From: JAFGGT01 sp036733165
GTDB taxonomy: Archaea; Methanobacteriota_B; Thermococci; Methanofastidiosales; NM3
Direction: 5' to 3'
DNA: 42,608 nt
Assembly (NCBI GenBank): GCA_036733165.1
Contig: DAINBB010000012.1
Coordinates: 1-42,608 of the forward strand
The first letter of the stretch is position 1. Every line of letters starts with the position of its first letter. Made by a program: the position numbers and the translations under genes. Below, piece after piece: positions 7,507-16,700 of the stretch. Under the pieces are notes generated by a model that saw nothing but the letters and a program-made list of their open reading frames with translations, was not told where the DNA came from and ran no database searches.

Positions 7507-7518
7507 TACAAATATGTA
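7507..7518. promoter_or_regulatory. TACATATTTGTA motif, candidate operator
   Basis: A 12-base dyad (TACA, TATT, TGTA read on the minus strand) lies two bases upstream of the lipoprotein start codon, where a transcription start of a leaderless gene would be. The identical 12-mer occurs within a larger palindrome at 27332-27343 upstream of trpB2. Two copies in AT-rich intergenic DNA may be coincidence. Confidence 0.3.
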
Positions 7519-7706
7519 ATACATTAATAACAATATTTTGCCTGAAAGGTTAATCGCCCTCATAGGAAAGACATGTATAAAACACAGTTCGGAAGAACAA
7601 TTTTGTTTGGCAACAGAAACGATGTCATTTATTTTTACGACAAGAAGTATATTCTAATATGACTGGATTATATTTGTATATTTTTTCCAATGGAATATGA
7701 AAGAAC

Positions 7707-8063
7707 TCACTCCATATCAGGTTTCGATGAATAGACGCTTTCCTCCCCATCGGGCCTGTAGGCCTTTATGACCAGGGACTCCACATCCTGGAAGTTCGGC
7801 AGGAAGTTCATTCCTGTCTCGTCCGAGAAATCAAAAAGTTGAACTATCCTGGTCTTTCCTGGGCTGAGCGATTTGAACCAGCACTCATATGTGTCATTGA
7901 GCTCCAAGGTCACATCGTCCCAGACATAGTCGTTCTCGTTTGTGATCCTTATCTCTTCCTGGCCGTACTCGACAGTCGCATCGAGCTTGTCATAGGAACC
8001 GGCGCAACCACAGATGGATACCGTTAGGACAATGATCATGACGATTATTGATATCTTCTTCAT
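7707..8063 (-). CDS. Small secreted lipoprotein, unknown function
   Basis: 118 residues from ATG 8063, with signal MKKISIIVMIIVLTVSICGC and lipobox SICGC. A TATA-like TTTTATATT on the plus strand at 8085-8093 is about 26 bp upstream, consistent with a leaderless message at 8063; ATG 8069 or a start at 8132 are possible but less likely. The mature part has a short beta-sandwich look (VEYGQEEIRITNENDYVWDD, LELNDTYECWFKSLSPGKT), like the small archaeal domains that resemble an Ig fold with a conserved Trp. No function can be assigned. It is monocistronic and points toward the ABC operon but is separated from it by about 200 AT-rich bases. Confidence 0.72.
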   Translation of the reverse strand: MKKISIIVMIIVLTVSICGCAGSYDKLDATVEYGQEEIRITNENDYVWDDVTLELNDTYECWFKSLSPGKTRIVQLFDFSDETGMNFLPNFQDVESLVIKAYRPDGEESVYSSKPDME

Positions 8064-8180
8064 CTCCATTACATCGCAATATCGTTTTATATTATTAATC
8101 CCAAATAGATGGACCGATATCCATTTGGACAACGCACGAGAAATAGTTAATTTTATAATAATGGTCCAGAATTAGAATCA

Positions 8181-9011
8181 ATGACAAAAAACGACGATCT
8201 CGTCACCATCGCGATAGCAACAGCCCTCACGATAGTGTCGGTCGTCCTTGACATACCGATCTTCAGGCAGGTGTTCGGGATCGCGTTCATATTGTTCTGC
8301 CCGGGATACGCATTCATATCGGCACTTTTTGTCAAAAGGAGGGAGATGGACTATATTGAGAGGATCGCTCTATCCTTCGGACTTTCCCTCGCAATAGTGC
8401 CCCTGATCGGACTCGCCCTCAACTACACGCCGTATGGAATAAGGCTGTCGCCCATCCTGATATGCAATTCCGGATTTACCTTCGCAATGCTGTTTGTCGC
8501 CTTCTACAGAAGGATGCAGATGAAAGAGGATGACGATGGTAACGAGTTCGGCTTCACATACAGCATGCCGGACATCGATCTCGGCGAGAACAGGACCGAC
8601 AGGATCCTCTCGGTGATCCTCATAATATCAATAATCGTCTCGATCTGCACCCTTGTCTACGTCATACAGGCACCAAAGAAGGGGGAGACCTTCACGGAGT
8701 TCTACATCCTTGGCCCTGGAGGGATGGCGGACGACTACCCCACAGAATACGTCTTCGGTGAGACAAGGGAAGTTATAATCGGCATTGTCAATCACGAGTA
8801 CGAGACGGTGACGTACACTGCGAGCATGGTCCTGGAAGGCGAGGTCCTCTGGACCAAGGAATACACCATAGAGGACGAAGGCGAGACCGAAGAGACGATC
8901 GAGATAACCCCGCATCTAGCCGGAGAGAACATGAAGCTTCAGTTCCTTCTCTACAAGGACGGGGAGGAATACCGCGACCTGCACCTGTGGATAACTGTCA
9001 CAGAGCCTTGA
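8181..9011 (+). CDS. DUF1616 family membrane protein
   Basis: 276 residues. Four hydrophobic segments occupy the N-terminal half (about 9-27, 31-50, 65-85, 92-111), then a loop, a fifth segment near 142-163, and an extracellular beta-sandwich C-terminal domain. The phrases GLSLAIVPLIGLALNYTPYG and EFYILGPGGMADDYPTEY are characteristic of the archaeal DUF1616 family, whose members are found near glycosylation and surface-protein genes. The biochemical role is not established. A TATA-like TTTTATAATAA about 8152-8162 precedes the gene. Its TGA stop directly abuts the TGA of the convergent gene (TGATCA). Confidence 0.85.
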   Translation: MTKNDDLVTIAIATALTIVSVVLDIPIFRQVFGIAFILFCPGYAFISALFVKRREMDYIERIALSFGLSLAIVPLIGLALNYTPYGIRLSPILICNSGFTFAMLFVAFYRRMQMKEDDDGNEFGFTYSMPDIDLGENRTDRILSVILIISIIVSICTLVYVIQAPKKGETFTEFYILGPGGMADDYPTEYVFGETREVIIGIVNHEYETVTYTASMVLEGEVLWTKEYTIEDEGETEETIEITPHLAGENMKLQFLLYKDGEEYRDLHLWITVTEP

Positions 9012-9257
9012 TCACCCTATTATCTCCAGCACCTTCTGTACGACTGTTATCGAGAAGAACATCACTCCCACGTACAGATAGAAGTTGAGCCTCTCCTTGG
9101 TGTTCCTTGTCAGGGACATGTCGAACAGCTCCCTGAGGACGAGGAATCCTATGAATATCAGTATGATGTAAAGCGAGATGTCCGTGTCCATGGCAAAGAA
9201 CATGAGAATGGCAAGCCATGACGTGAAAAGCAATGCAAACAGGTCGTTCTTGTTCAT
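9012..9257 (-). CDS. Small three-TM membrane protein, unknown function
   Basis: 81 residues with three hydrophobic segments (about 5-23, 27-43 and 60-77) separated by a charged loop FDMSLTRNTKERLNF. There is no signal cleavage site. It is convergent with the DUF1616 gene with zero bases between the two stops. I do not recognise a named family. The conserved-looking central loop and the arrangement beside DUF1616 suggest a membrane partner, but that is inference only. Confidence 0.68.
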   Translation of the reverse strand: MNKNDLFALLFTSWLAILMFFAMDTDISLYIILIFIGFLVLRELFDMSLTRNTKERLNFYLYVGVMFFSITVVQKVLEIIG

Positions 9258-9378
9258 TTCAGAGGAAATGTGCTTGAAAACTTATATATTTATCTTTAAA
9301 ACACGCAAATCAGTTTAAAATATAAGAACATGAAAAACTTATTAAGTATATCGATACCCATATCTTTACCTGAATCCG

Positions 9379-11703
9379 GTGATGAACATACGAAACATGC
9401 TTTCTAGACCATTGGCGTTTGCAGTGATCGCGGCCCTACTAGTCTCGCTCCTTTTCATCGACAATATCGACATTTCCGCAAACGAAAATCAGACATTCTC
9501 AATATCCATAGTGGAACACAAGGCGACGGCAAGGGACATCGAGTACATGAAGTCCATGGATGGAGTATACGACCCCGACACGGACTACAATGTGATCATC
9601 GACGGACACGGCACAGGATTGGTGCCCCCAACGGAGGAAGAGTGGGAATCAATGGTAGGAAGCATCAATATCGTGGATGAGATATCACTGGAATACGACG
9701 GCCCCCTGCCAACGAGTCTGGACCTGTCCTCATCGAAGTACTTCCCACCGATCGGGGATCAGGATGGAGAAGGCTCGTGCGTGGCCTGGGCGGTCGGATA
9801 TTATACCAAGACGTTCCAGGAGGCATTGGAGCACGGCTGGGACCTCTCCGGCGCCGTCTGGGTGGGGGGGACATATGGACATCCCTCGACCGGATATCAG
9901 GACAAGATATTCAGCCCCGACTTCCTGTACCACCAGGTCAACAGGGGGAGAAGCGATGCAGGGTCATCCTACAGCGACATCATGGAGATAGTCACGAACA
10001 CCGGGGCCTCTACATGGTCCACAATGCCGTACGACCCATTGGACTCCTCATCATGGCCATCTGAAGCCGCCTGGAGGGAGGCCGCGCTCTACAGGGGGCA
10101 GGACGGATTCAATGTCTATTACTTCAACTCGGACGTCGATGCCCTTAAGAATCTCCTCCTTAGCGGAAATCTAGGGGTCATATCCATCAACGCCAGTTAC
10201 TATGCGGTATTGACCGGAGACGACGTCTGGACCACTGATAACTATACCGCCTCAACGACAAATCACGCCAACACGGTGGTAGGTTTCGATGACAGCTTCT
10301 CCTACACGGAGGGCGGGGTCGTCAAGTACGGGGCGTTCAAGGTCGCAAACTCGTGGGGCACGGGATGGAACGGTGATCACAACAGTGACGGATACTACTG
10401 GATCTCCTATGAGGCGATGAGAACCGGTGTCGGAAAGTTCATGTTCACGAACGACATCGCAGACTATAATCCCGAGACGATTGCCGTGTTCGAGATAGAC
10501 CATGAGATAAGGACAGACTGTGAGGTCTATGTGGGAATTGGCGACCCGAACTCGCCCGTCGCAACTAAATCCTTCACACCATATTACTACGGCAGCGGAG
10601 ACTACCCGTTCCCGGACAACAAGATAGTCCTTGACATCACGGAATTTGGCCAGACGGACGAGGACTTCTTCCTGAAGGTGTTTGATTACGAAGGTTATTT
10701 TGGAAGCTCCAGTGAGGGCGTCATCGTATCATTCTCTGTAGAAGAGTACACGAATTACGATGTATCAGGAAATGCCGACATGACGTGGACGGCGACCGAC
10801 ACGCCGATATCGACCATTAATGGGGGATACGTACACTCCATCGCAGAGTACTATCCGTCCCTGGATCCGCCGCTCCTGAGCTATCCCTCACAAACAAACA
10901 CATTGGGGGCCGTTGCGCCCCTGTTCTCATGGGACGAGGTCGAGTACGCGTATACCTACAACTTCGAGATATCCACATCTCAAACAACCGGGGAAGATGG
11001 CAGCTTCTCCAGTGTCATATATGCAGATTCTACCTCAGGCCCGGGAGACAATACCTTCATAAGACCCGGTGTGGGATTGGCCGAGGGCGTCTACTACTGG
11101 CATGTGCAGGCCGTTGGCGAGAATGCGAATATGGGTCCCTGGTCAGATACATGGACAATTGAGATAATCTCAGGGACGACATTTCTGTTCAACTCGGGAT
11201 GGTCTCTTTGGTCATTTCCCTACCTGCCCTCCTCGACAGACCTAGATACGTTGCTCTCGGGGTTGGAAGGATACATAGACTACGTCTACAGGTGGAACCC
11301 TGACACCGACCAGTACGAGTACTCCCACTACATCGAAGAGCTTGGCTGGGTGGGTGAGTTCGACACTGTTGACGGCAATTATGGATTCTGGTTCCATTCG
11401 ACATCCGCGGAGGGATGCGACCTTCATATTACCGACGGCACCCCTGATACCGCATCAATCTACATCCATGATGGTTGGAATCTGGTAAACTGGCCCAAGA
11501 AGGGAACTGTCTCGCTGGATGAGGCGCTTCAGGATGTCAGCGGATATATAGACTACGTCTACAGGTGGAATCCATTCCTCGACAAATACGAGTACTCCCA
11601 CTACATAGAAACCCTGGGATGGCAAGGGGAGTTCGATCAGTTCGAACCTGGATACGGGTACTGGTTTCACAGTTCCGGGGATTGCACATGGTCCATTCCA
11701 TAG
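9379..11703 (+). CDS. Secreted papain-like (C1A) cysteine protease with tandem C-terminal modules
   Basis: 774 residues. A signal peptide occupies residues 1-35. A propeptide-like region (36-115) is followed by a papain-fold domain with oxyanion Gln128 and catalytic Cys134 (GDQDGEGSC), His296 (NHANTVVGFDD) and Asn324 (VANSWGTGW); all four are present, so it should be active. After a beta domain and a fibronectin-III-like domain (about 490-600, ending YYWHVQAVGENANMGPWSD), the protein ends in two copies of a Trp/Tyr-rich module (GWSLWSFPYLP..., GWNLVNWPKKG...). The same tandem module ends two other proteins in the window, so it is probably a surface-attachment or recognition device. Likely role: extracellular protein degradation. 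It ends at TAG exactly where the homologous end of the giant protein at 13693 uses TGA. Confidence 0.92.
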   Translation: MMNIRNMLSRPLAFAVIAALLVSLLFIDNIDISANENQTFSISIVEHKATARDIEYMKSMDGVYDPDTDYNVIIDGHGTGLVPPTEEEWESMVGSINIVDEISLEYDGPLPTSLDLSSSKYFPPIGDQDGEGSCVAWAVGYYTKTFQEALEHGWDLSGAVWVGGTYGHPSTGYQDKIFSPDFLYHQVNRGRSDAGSSYSDIMEIVTNTGASTWSTMPYDPLDSSSWPSEAAWREAALYRGQDGFNVYYFNSDVDALKNLLLSGNLGVISINASYYAVLTGDDVWTTDNYTASTTNHANTVVGFDDSFSYTEGGVVKYGAFKVANSWGTGWNGDHNSDGYYWISYEAMRTGVGKFMFTNDIADYNPETIAVFEIDHEIRTDCEVYVGIGDPNSPVATKSFTPYYYGSGDYPFPDNKIVLDITEFGQTDEDFFLKVFDYEGYFGSSSEGVIVSFSVEEYTNYDVSGNADMTWTATDTPISTINGGYVHSIAEYYPSLDPPLLSYPSQTNTLGAVAPLFSWDEVEYAYTYNFEISTSQTTGEDGSFSSVIYADSTSGPGDNTFIRPGVGLAEGVYYWHVQAVGENANMGPWSDTWTIEIISGTTFLFNSGWSLWSFPYLPSSTDLDTLLSGLEGYIDYVYRWNPDTDQYEYSHYIEELGWVGEFDTVDGNYGFWFHSTSAEGCDLHITDGTPDTASIYIHDGWNLVNWPKKGTVSLDEALQDVSGYIDYVYRWNPFLDKYEYSHYIETLGWQGEFDQFEPGYGYWFHSSGDCTWSIP
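11185..11700 (+). repeat. Tandem Trp/Tyr-rich C-terminal module, copies 1-2
   Basis: Two modules of about 80 residues (DNA about 11189-11430 and 11464-11700). Each has GW(S/N)L(V/W)xxP, a Leu-rich helix, then YVYRWNPxxDxYEYSHYIE, LGWxGEFD and GY/FWFH. They are homologous to modules at 13696-14215 and 42045-42510. The third protein also has the preceding YWHV(Q/R)A...W fibronectin-like strand pair. Confidence 0.85.
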
Positions 11704-11793
11704 ACCAATGGCTTATTTATCATATCTCAACATAATAACATGATGATTATACTTGGACAAAAGCCTTAATAACCAGATGGTATGACCATACTT

Positions 11794-13113
11794 ATGTATA
11801 ATAAAAGGTGGAAAATATTCACTTTTATACTTTTATTATCCCTTATTTCAAGCAATGTGTCCCTTACCGGCGCGGAAGAGGACTTCGACTACGACATAAC
11901 CTATGTGCTGAGCAATGACCATATCGCGGCCGGAGGCGATCTCGCAGTGAGCATCAATCTCACGGGGAGGTACATAGCCGACGGACCCTACTCCCTTGAT
12001 AAGCAGATAGAGGCCCAGGTAGAGCTGCTGTTGGACGGTGTGAGGATAGGAGAGGGCACCGTACCCGCGGGACCCATGGAGATAATCCCATATCAGGAGA
12101 TAACGATATCGGAGACCATACCCGGCCTTGTCCCGCCCGGGACCACCGTCGGCGTCCATGAACTGGTTGTAAGGAGCCGCTTCAACGCACTTGGCTACAA
12201 CATTGAGGAGACAGAGACCTTCTCGATAGAGGTCCTGGAAGTCGCATCCTCCGGCGGGCCGATGGAACCGTGCCTCTACTTTTCGCTCTCGCCCCTACAG
12301 ATGTACTTCGACAGCACTTCGACATTGACGTTGAGGGTGTTCAATCCAAACGATTCCTCAATGAGTACAGAAGTGTCCCTCTATTCAAGTTCATACGGAT
12401 ATGAAAGTGCCATCGGAAGCTATGAGATCTCTCTGGAGGCGGGGGGCGCAGAAGAGATCAGAAGGACGTTCAAGCTCGTGGACAACGACATAGGGGAACT
12501 CTGTTTCATTGCAAGACTGGATTGGTATGAGATAGACGGGGAAAGATTCCATTGCCAATGCGAGAGCCGTCAGTGCGCAGAGATCTTGAACAGGCCAAGT
12601 CTCAGGCCAAATATAACATTCGAAAACTACTCTGACCTTGGAGACGGGTATTTTATTGCGGACATGATCCTGTCGCTCGATAACGCAACTGAGTGGGAAC
12701 GGTCCTTGATCGTCGACGAGCTCAACCTTTCGATCGCCCTGCCAGAGGAGCTTCTGATTGTCGAAGGCTTTGTGGAATACCACCAGACCGTCAGGAGGGA
12801 CCTAACGATGACCATCAGGGTAAAAGGCCCCTTGGAAGAGTATTATAACACGCGAGGCCTTCTAGAAGGAACCTATGTTTTCGGGGACCCTGATGAGACG
12901 GTCGAGTTCACCTATCCCTTCATGATACCCTCCACGGACACCGTGAGGGAAACGCTCGGGCTCGGGCCACTGATGGATGGAGGACAGGACGACGGCAGTC
13001 GCGGGTCTCCAAATCTAGGAATCACCGCCTTTTTGATTGGCGGCCTGTCCGGCGGGAACAACATGGATGGCATGAACGAGATATTCTCATACATAGACCA
13101 ACTTTTCCAGTGA
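11794..13113 (+). CDS. Secreted beta-sandwich protein, unknown function
   Basis: 439 residues from ATG 11794; a TATA-like TTAATAA centred about 25 bp upstream supports this leaderless start over ATG 11782. Residues 1-27 are a signal peptide. The body reads as several Ig-like or CARDB-like beta domains: an adhesion-type domain with SINLTGRYIADGPYSLDKQI, then FSLSPLQMYFDSTSTLTLRV, then a third with YSDLGDGYFIADMILSLDNA. Cysteines cluster around FHCQCESRQC and could form disulfides. The C-terminus is Gly/Ser/Asp-rich (LMDGGQDDGSRGSPNLG) and lacks a clear membrane anchor. It is followed four bases later by the 13118 gene, so the two are co-transcribed. Confidence 0.75.
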   Translation: MYNKRWKIFTFILLLSLISSNVSLTGAEEDFDYDITYVLSNDHIAAGGDLAVSINLTGRYIADGPYSLDKQIEAQVELLLDGVRIGEGTVPAGPMEIIPYQEITISETIPGLVPPGTTVGVHELVVRSRFNALGYNIEETETFSIEVLEVASSGGPMEPCLYFSLSPLQMYFDSTSTLTLRVFNPNDSSMSTEVSLYSSSYGYESAIGSYEISLEAGGAEEIRRTFKLVDNDIGELCFIARLDWYEIDGERFHCQCESRQCAEILNRPSLRPNITFENYSDLGDGYFIADMILSLDNATEWERSLIVDELNLSIALPEELLIVEGFVEYHQTVRRDLTMTIRVKGPLEEYYNTRGLLEGTYVFGDPDETVEFTYPFMIPSTDTVRETLGLGPLMDGGQDDGSRGSPNLGITAFLIGGLSGGNNMDGMNEIFSYIDQLFQ

Positions 13114-13117
13114 TAGG

Positions 13118-13663
13118 ATGGACAAGAGAAAGCTGGCCCTCATCATTGCAATATCTTTCATTATGATGATATTGGCCCTTGGACTGATGACAGCCCTAGG
13201 GGTCATATCCAAGATGACATGGATAGGCCTCTTCTTAAACGTGTTCGGAAAGGATGTCGATGTGGAGGATGTCGGCAGTGATGTTGTTTACCTAGACTTC
13301 CAAGGCCTCCACATACCTAGCGATGCCTGGGACACGGCATACGGCGATGATGAGCTAATCATAGAGAACAAGACTGCCACCATCGGCATCAAGACCATAG
13401 AGAAGGAAGTTGATGACATGGACGACTATCTTTCATCAAAGGCATCGGAACTATCCCTGGACCTCTCATCGAACGGCATGGACACCTATGTGGAAAGGTA
13501 CAAGATGTGCGACGAGGATGCGTACATCGTGATCGCCGAATCCGAAAGCACCAATTATCTGATTATCTTTTGGTATATGGAAGAGAGGATATACACGATC
13601 AACGCCCTTTACGACATAAGGGCCGATGCGGACGAGGTCATCGCGTCCATAACTTGTTCATGA
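13118..13663 (+). CDS. Membrane-anchored partner of the upstream secreted protein
   Basis: 181 residues. One N-terminal membrane segment (about 6-29, LALIIAISFIMMILALGLMT) anchors a soluble extracytoplasmic domain of about 140 residues, predicted alpha/beta, with no motif I recognise. It starts four bases after the preceding stop, with GATAGG as a weak ribosome site, so it forms a two-gene operon. It may tether or help to fold the secreted partner. It ends 29 bases from the convergent giant gene. Confidence 0.68.
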   Translation: MDKRKLALIIAISFIMMILALGLMTALGVISKMTWIGLFLNVFGKDVDVEDVGSDVVYLDFQGLHIPSDAWDTAYGDDELIIENKTATIGIKTIEKEVDDMDDYLSSKASELSLDLSSNGMDTYVERYKMCDEDAYIVIAESESTNYLIIFWYMEERIYTINALYDIRADADEVIASITCS

Positions 13664-13669
13664 TAGGGA

Positions 13670-13707
13670 CAATAAAAAAAGAAATGATGGGATCATGTAA
13701 GATCCCA
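13670..13707 (-). terminator. Hairpin plus U-tract over the stop of the giant gene
   Basis: TGGGATC (13688-13694) and GATCCCA (13101+600, that is 13701-13707) are perfect 7-bp arms with a six-base loop. The TGA stop (13695-13693) sits at the arm-loop border. On the minus strand the stem is followed by TCATTTCTTTTTTTATTG. This is an intrinsic-terminator-like arrangement. Confidence 0.6.
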
Positions 13708-16700
13708 AGTACAATTCTCTAGGCAATGGAACCAGTATCCGTAGTCCGGGTCCAGCGTATCGAAGTCGCCCTTCCACCCCAGGGTTTCTATGTAGTGGGA
13801 GTACTCGTATGCATCGGTGTCTGGGTTCCACCTGTAGATGTAGTCGACATACTGGGCTATGTCCCCCAGCGCATCTGCTATCGATTGCGAACTTGTCTTC
13901 TGCCATGACACGAGGTTCCAGTCCGCTTTGAGACCTATCTGAACAGGCCCGTCTGGTATGCCATAGAGCTCCAGATCCTCCGCGGGGTCCGATGTGCAGT
14001 GGAACCAGAATCCGTTGGTCCTGTCTATCTCCGAGAAGTCGCCCTTCCATCCCAGGGTTTCTATGTAGTGGGAGTATTCGTATGCATCGGTGTCAGGGTT
14101 CCACCTGTAGACGTAGTCGACCTCGGGATAGGAATCCATGACCGAATCGAGTGTTGTGTCTGATGGGATGTGCGAGAAGGACACCAGATTCCAGTTGGAG
14201 AGCAACGCTATGTCGATGTCAAGGAAGGTCTCTACGCCCTCCCCCCCAAAGGCAGTGGCCTGCAGTTCCGTCAAGGAGGGATGCGAAGTGGCGTTGAACC
14301 TTGCCCAGATGTAGTTCTCCCCGACATTGACGTCCGTGAGGGAACACTCCACCCATGCGGTACCATCCCAGTAGTCCATCCTCAACGTCGCCTCGTCAAG
14401 GCCCGCAACGTCCTCATCGGTGTAGTATAGCCTGATCTCTATCTCGGCCGCCGCGGATGTATCGGGAACGTAGATATCGATATATTCCCCCAAAGAGCCG
14501 CCAGCGAAACCTGACCCAGGGTTGTCTGTGTACTTGGCAACGGTCACCTCGGCAGTTCCGGTAACGTCCACCTCAGTACCCGCCTCGGTCTTTACATCCA
14601 TCGTGCCGTTGGTCACCGTCTGCGTATTGATGCTCTCGACATCAGTGTCAGAGGATGTGAAGAAAACGATGGTAGTGTCGGACTCGCCCATTGCCGAAGC
14701 TGTCACCTTGGCCGTCTCGACATTTGATGATGATGTCAATGTCACAGTTGCGACACCTCCGGTGGTTGTGGTGATGGAGGCGCTCAGCGAACCTGCTGTG
14801 GTGGAGAATGCCACCTGTGTCCCGTTGGGAACAGGGTCGCTGTTGTCGTCAACGACCGTGGCATTTACCGTTACGGTGGACACGCCGTTCGAAACTATGC
14901 TATGGGACGTTGCATCGACATCCAAGCTACCGCCACCGCCCGCCCCGGTCTGGTAAGCATAGACATCCGTATCCCCATTCCTGGAATCTATCCAAACGGC
15001 GTAATATTGAGAAACGTGTGGATCCTCCTTTCGGGAGCCATCGCGTGTTATCCTATACTCTGCGGTATCGTCGGCCGTGCCGAACAGGCAATCTTCACCT
15101 AGGTCATATATGTATATCTCGGCATCTGAAGTGGCATCATGCCTGTTGTCTTCCCAAACAATGAATCTACCGTTGATCTCTGGGTATTGCTGTCTGATGG
15201 TGTTTGTGGTCATTTGGAAGACTACATCATCGCCTGTTCCAAAAAGACCATCCGCTCCTGTATTGGCACCATATATGTCCCAATTGTTTCCATAGTCACC
15301 AAGAGCTCCATTTCTTTTATCTTGCCATACTATGTTGTTTCCATACACATCTGGGAAGGTTTGATTATATGTGTTGGAATCGACTATGAAGAACTGGTCA
15401 TCGCCAGTGCCAAAGATGTTGTCAACCCCAGGATAACACCCATGTATGTCATTGTCAAAGGCCCCACTAATGTCGTCTGTCCACACGATTACTCCATCAT
15501 AAATCGCTGGTGAAGCCTGGTTCGATGAGCCAGGGGTCAGCCTGAACTCCACATCATCAGCAGTCCCGAAGACGTTGTCCGGACCCGGATAACATCCATA
15601 TATGTCATAATCCCCGTTCCTGTTGTCCTGCCAAACTATAAGGTCACCATACAGCGTTGGGTATTCCTGTCTGTAAACATTTGAAGTGACCTGGAACTCG
15701 ACATCATCTACCGTCCCAAATAGGGCATCAGCACCCGAATAACACCCGTATATGTCATAGTTCGTATAGTCCTCGTTCGTATCGTTCCTAAGGTCCGTCC
15801 ATACAATGATGTCGTCAAATATGTCAGCCTGCCATTGCTGCATAGAGTCATCAGTTATCCTGACCTCCTGTGAAGTGCCAATATTGTACAGAAATATGTC
15901 GTAGTTATAATAATTGTCAGAGTCCGGGACATCATACCTATCATCGCTGTAAACCACCAGTTTGTTGTATATTGCACAGTTGTATTGGTTGTGGTCTTCA
16001 TCTGTCAGTTGTATCTCTCCAGAGGATATAACTTCAAGATTTATCGTGACATAATCGCCCCAATTGTCATACTGGTCCTTTCCATGTACATATATTGTGT
16101 GCAATCCTGAGCCAAGAGCCATGGCATCGATATGGACCACTATTGGTTCATTGACGGCAGAGAATGGGGGCGAAAAGGCGTTCATCGGCGTTCCCGTGCC
16201 ATTAGTCCCGGGGGCATCGATGAAGTATTCGGCCGCCTTTATCCCAGAGCCACCTGTTGTGGAATCGTCGACAGTTCCCGTAAGCTCGGTGAACTCGTTG
16301 TTCTGAGCAGGATTTGGGTCCAACGCAAGGTCGGATGTTACAGGCCCCGTGCAGTCGTCGATGTATGTGAACGTATAAGAGGCATAGTCGCTCCAGTTCC
16401 CATAGCTGTCCTTGCCATAAACATATATCGTGTGATCCCCGGAGGATAATGAGGAAGTATTAACATCGGCAACAACCTGCTCGGAATGTGAGTCAAAGTT
16501 GCCATCGAACGGCTGCATTGGAGTTCCGGTGCCATGCGTGACTATCTCTGCATCAAGGGAGCATTCCGCCTCCACTATGTCGTGTCCGCCTGTGGAAAAG
16601 TCATCCACCGTGGCGCTGACAGAGACCGTGGCAGAGCATCTTGCCGGATCTGGGGACACCTCAAGGTCTGTCACGACAGGCGCATCGTAATCGACAGACA

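Noticed and set aside
7572..7661. 29-codon ORF MYKTQFGRTILFGNRNDVIY...
   Set aside because: Protein-like in sound but too short, without a ribosome site, in AT-rich intergenic DNA; could be chance.
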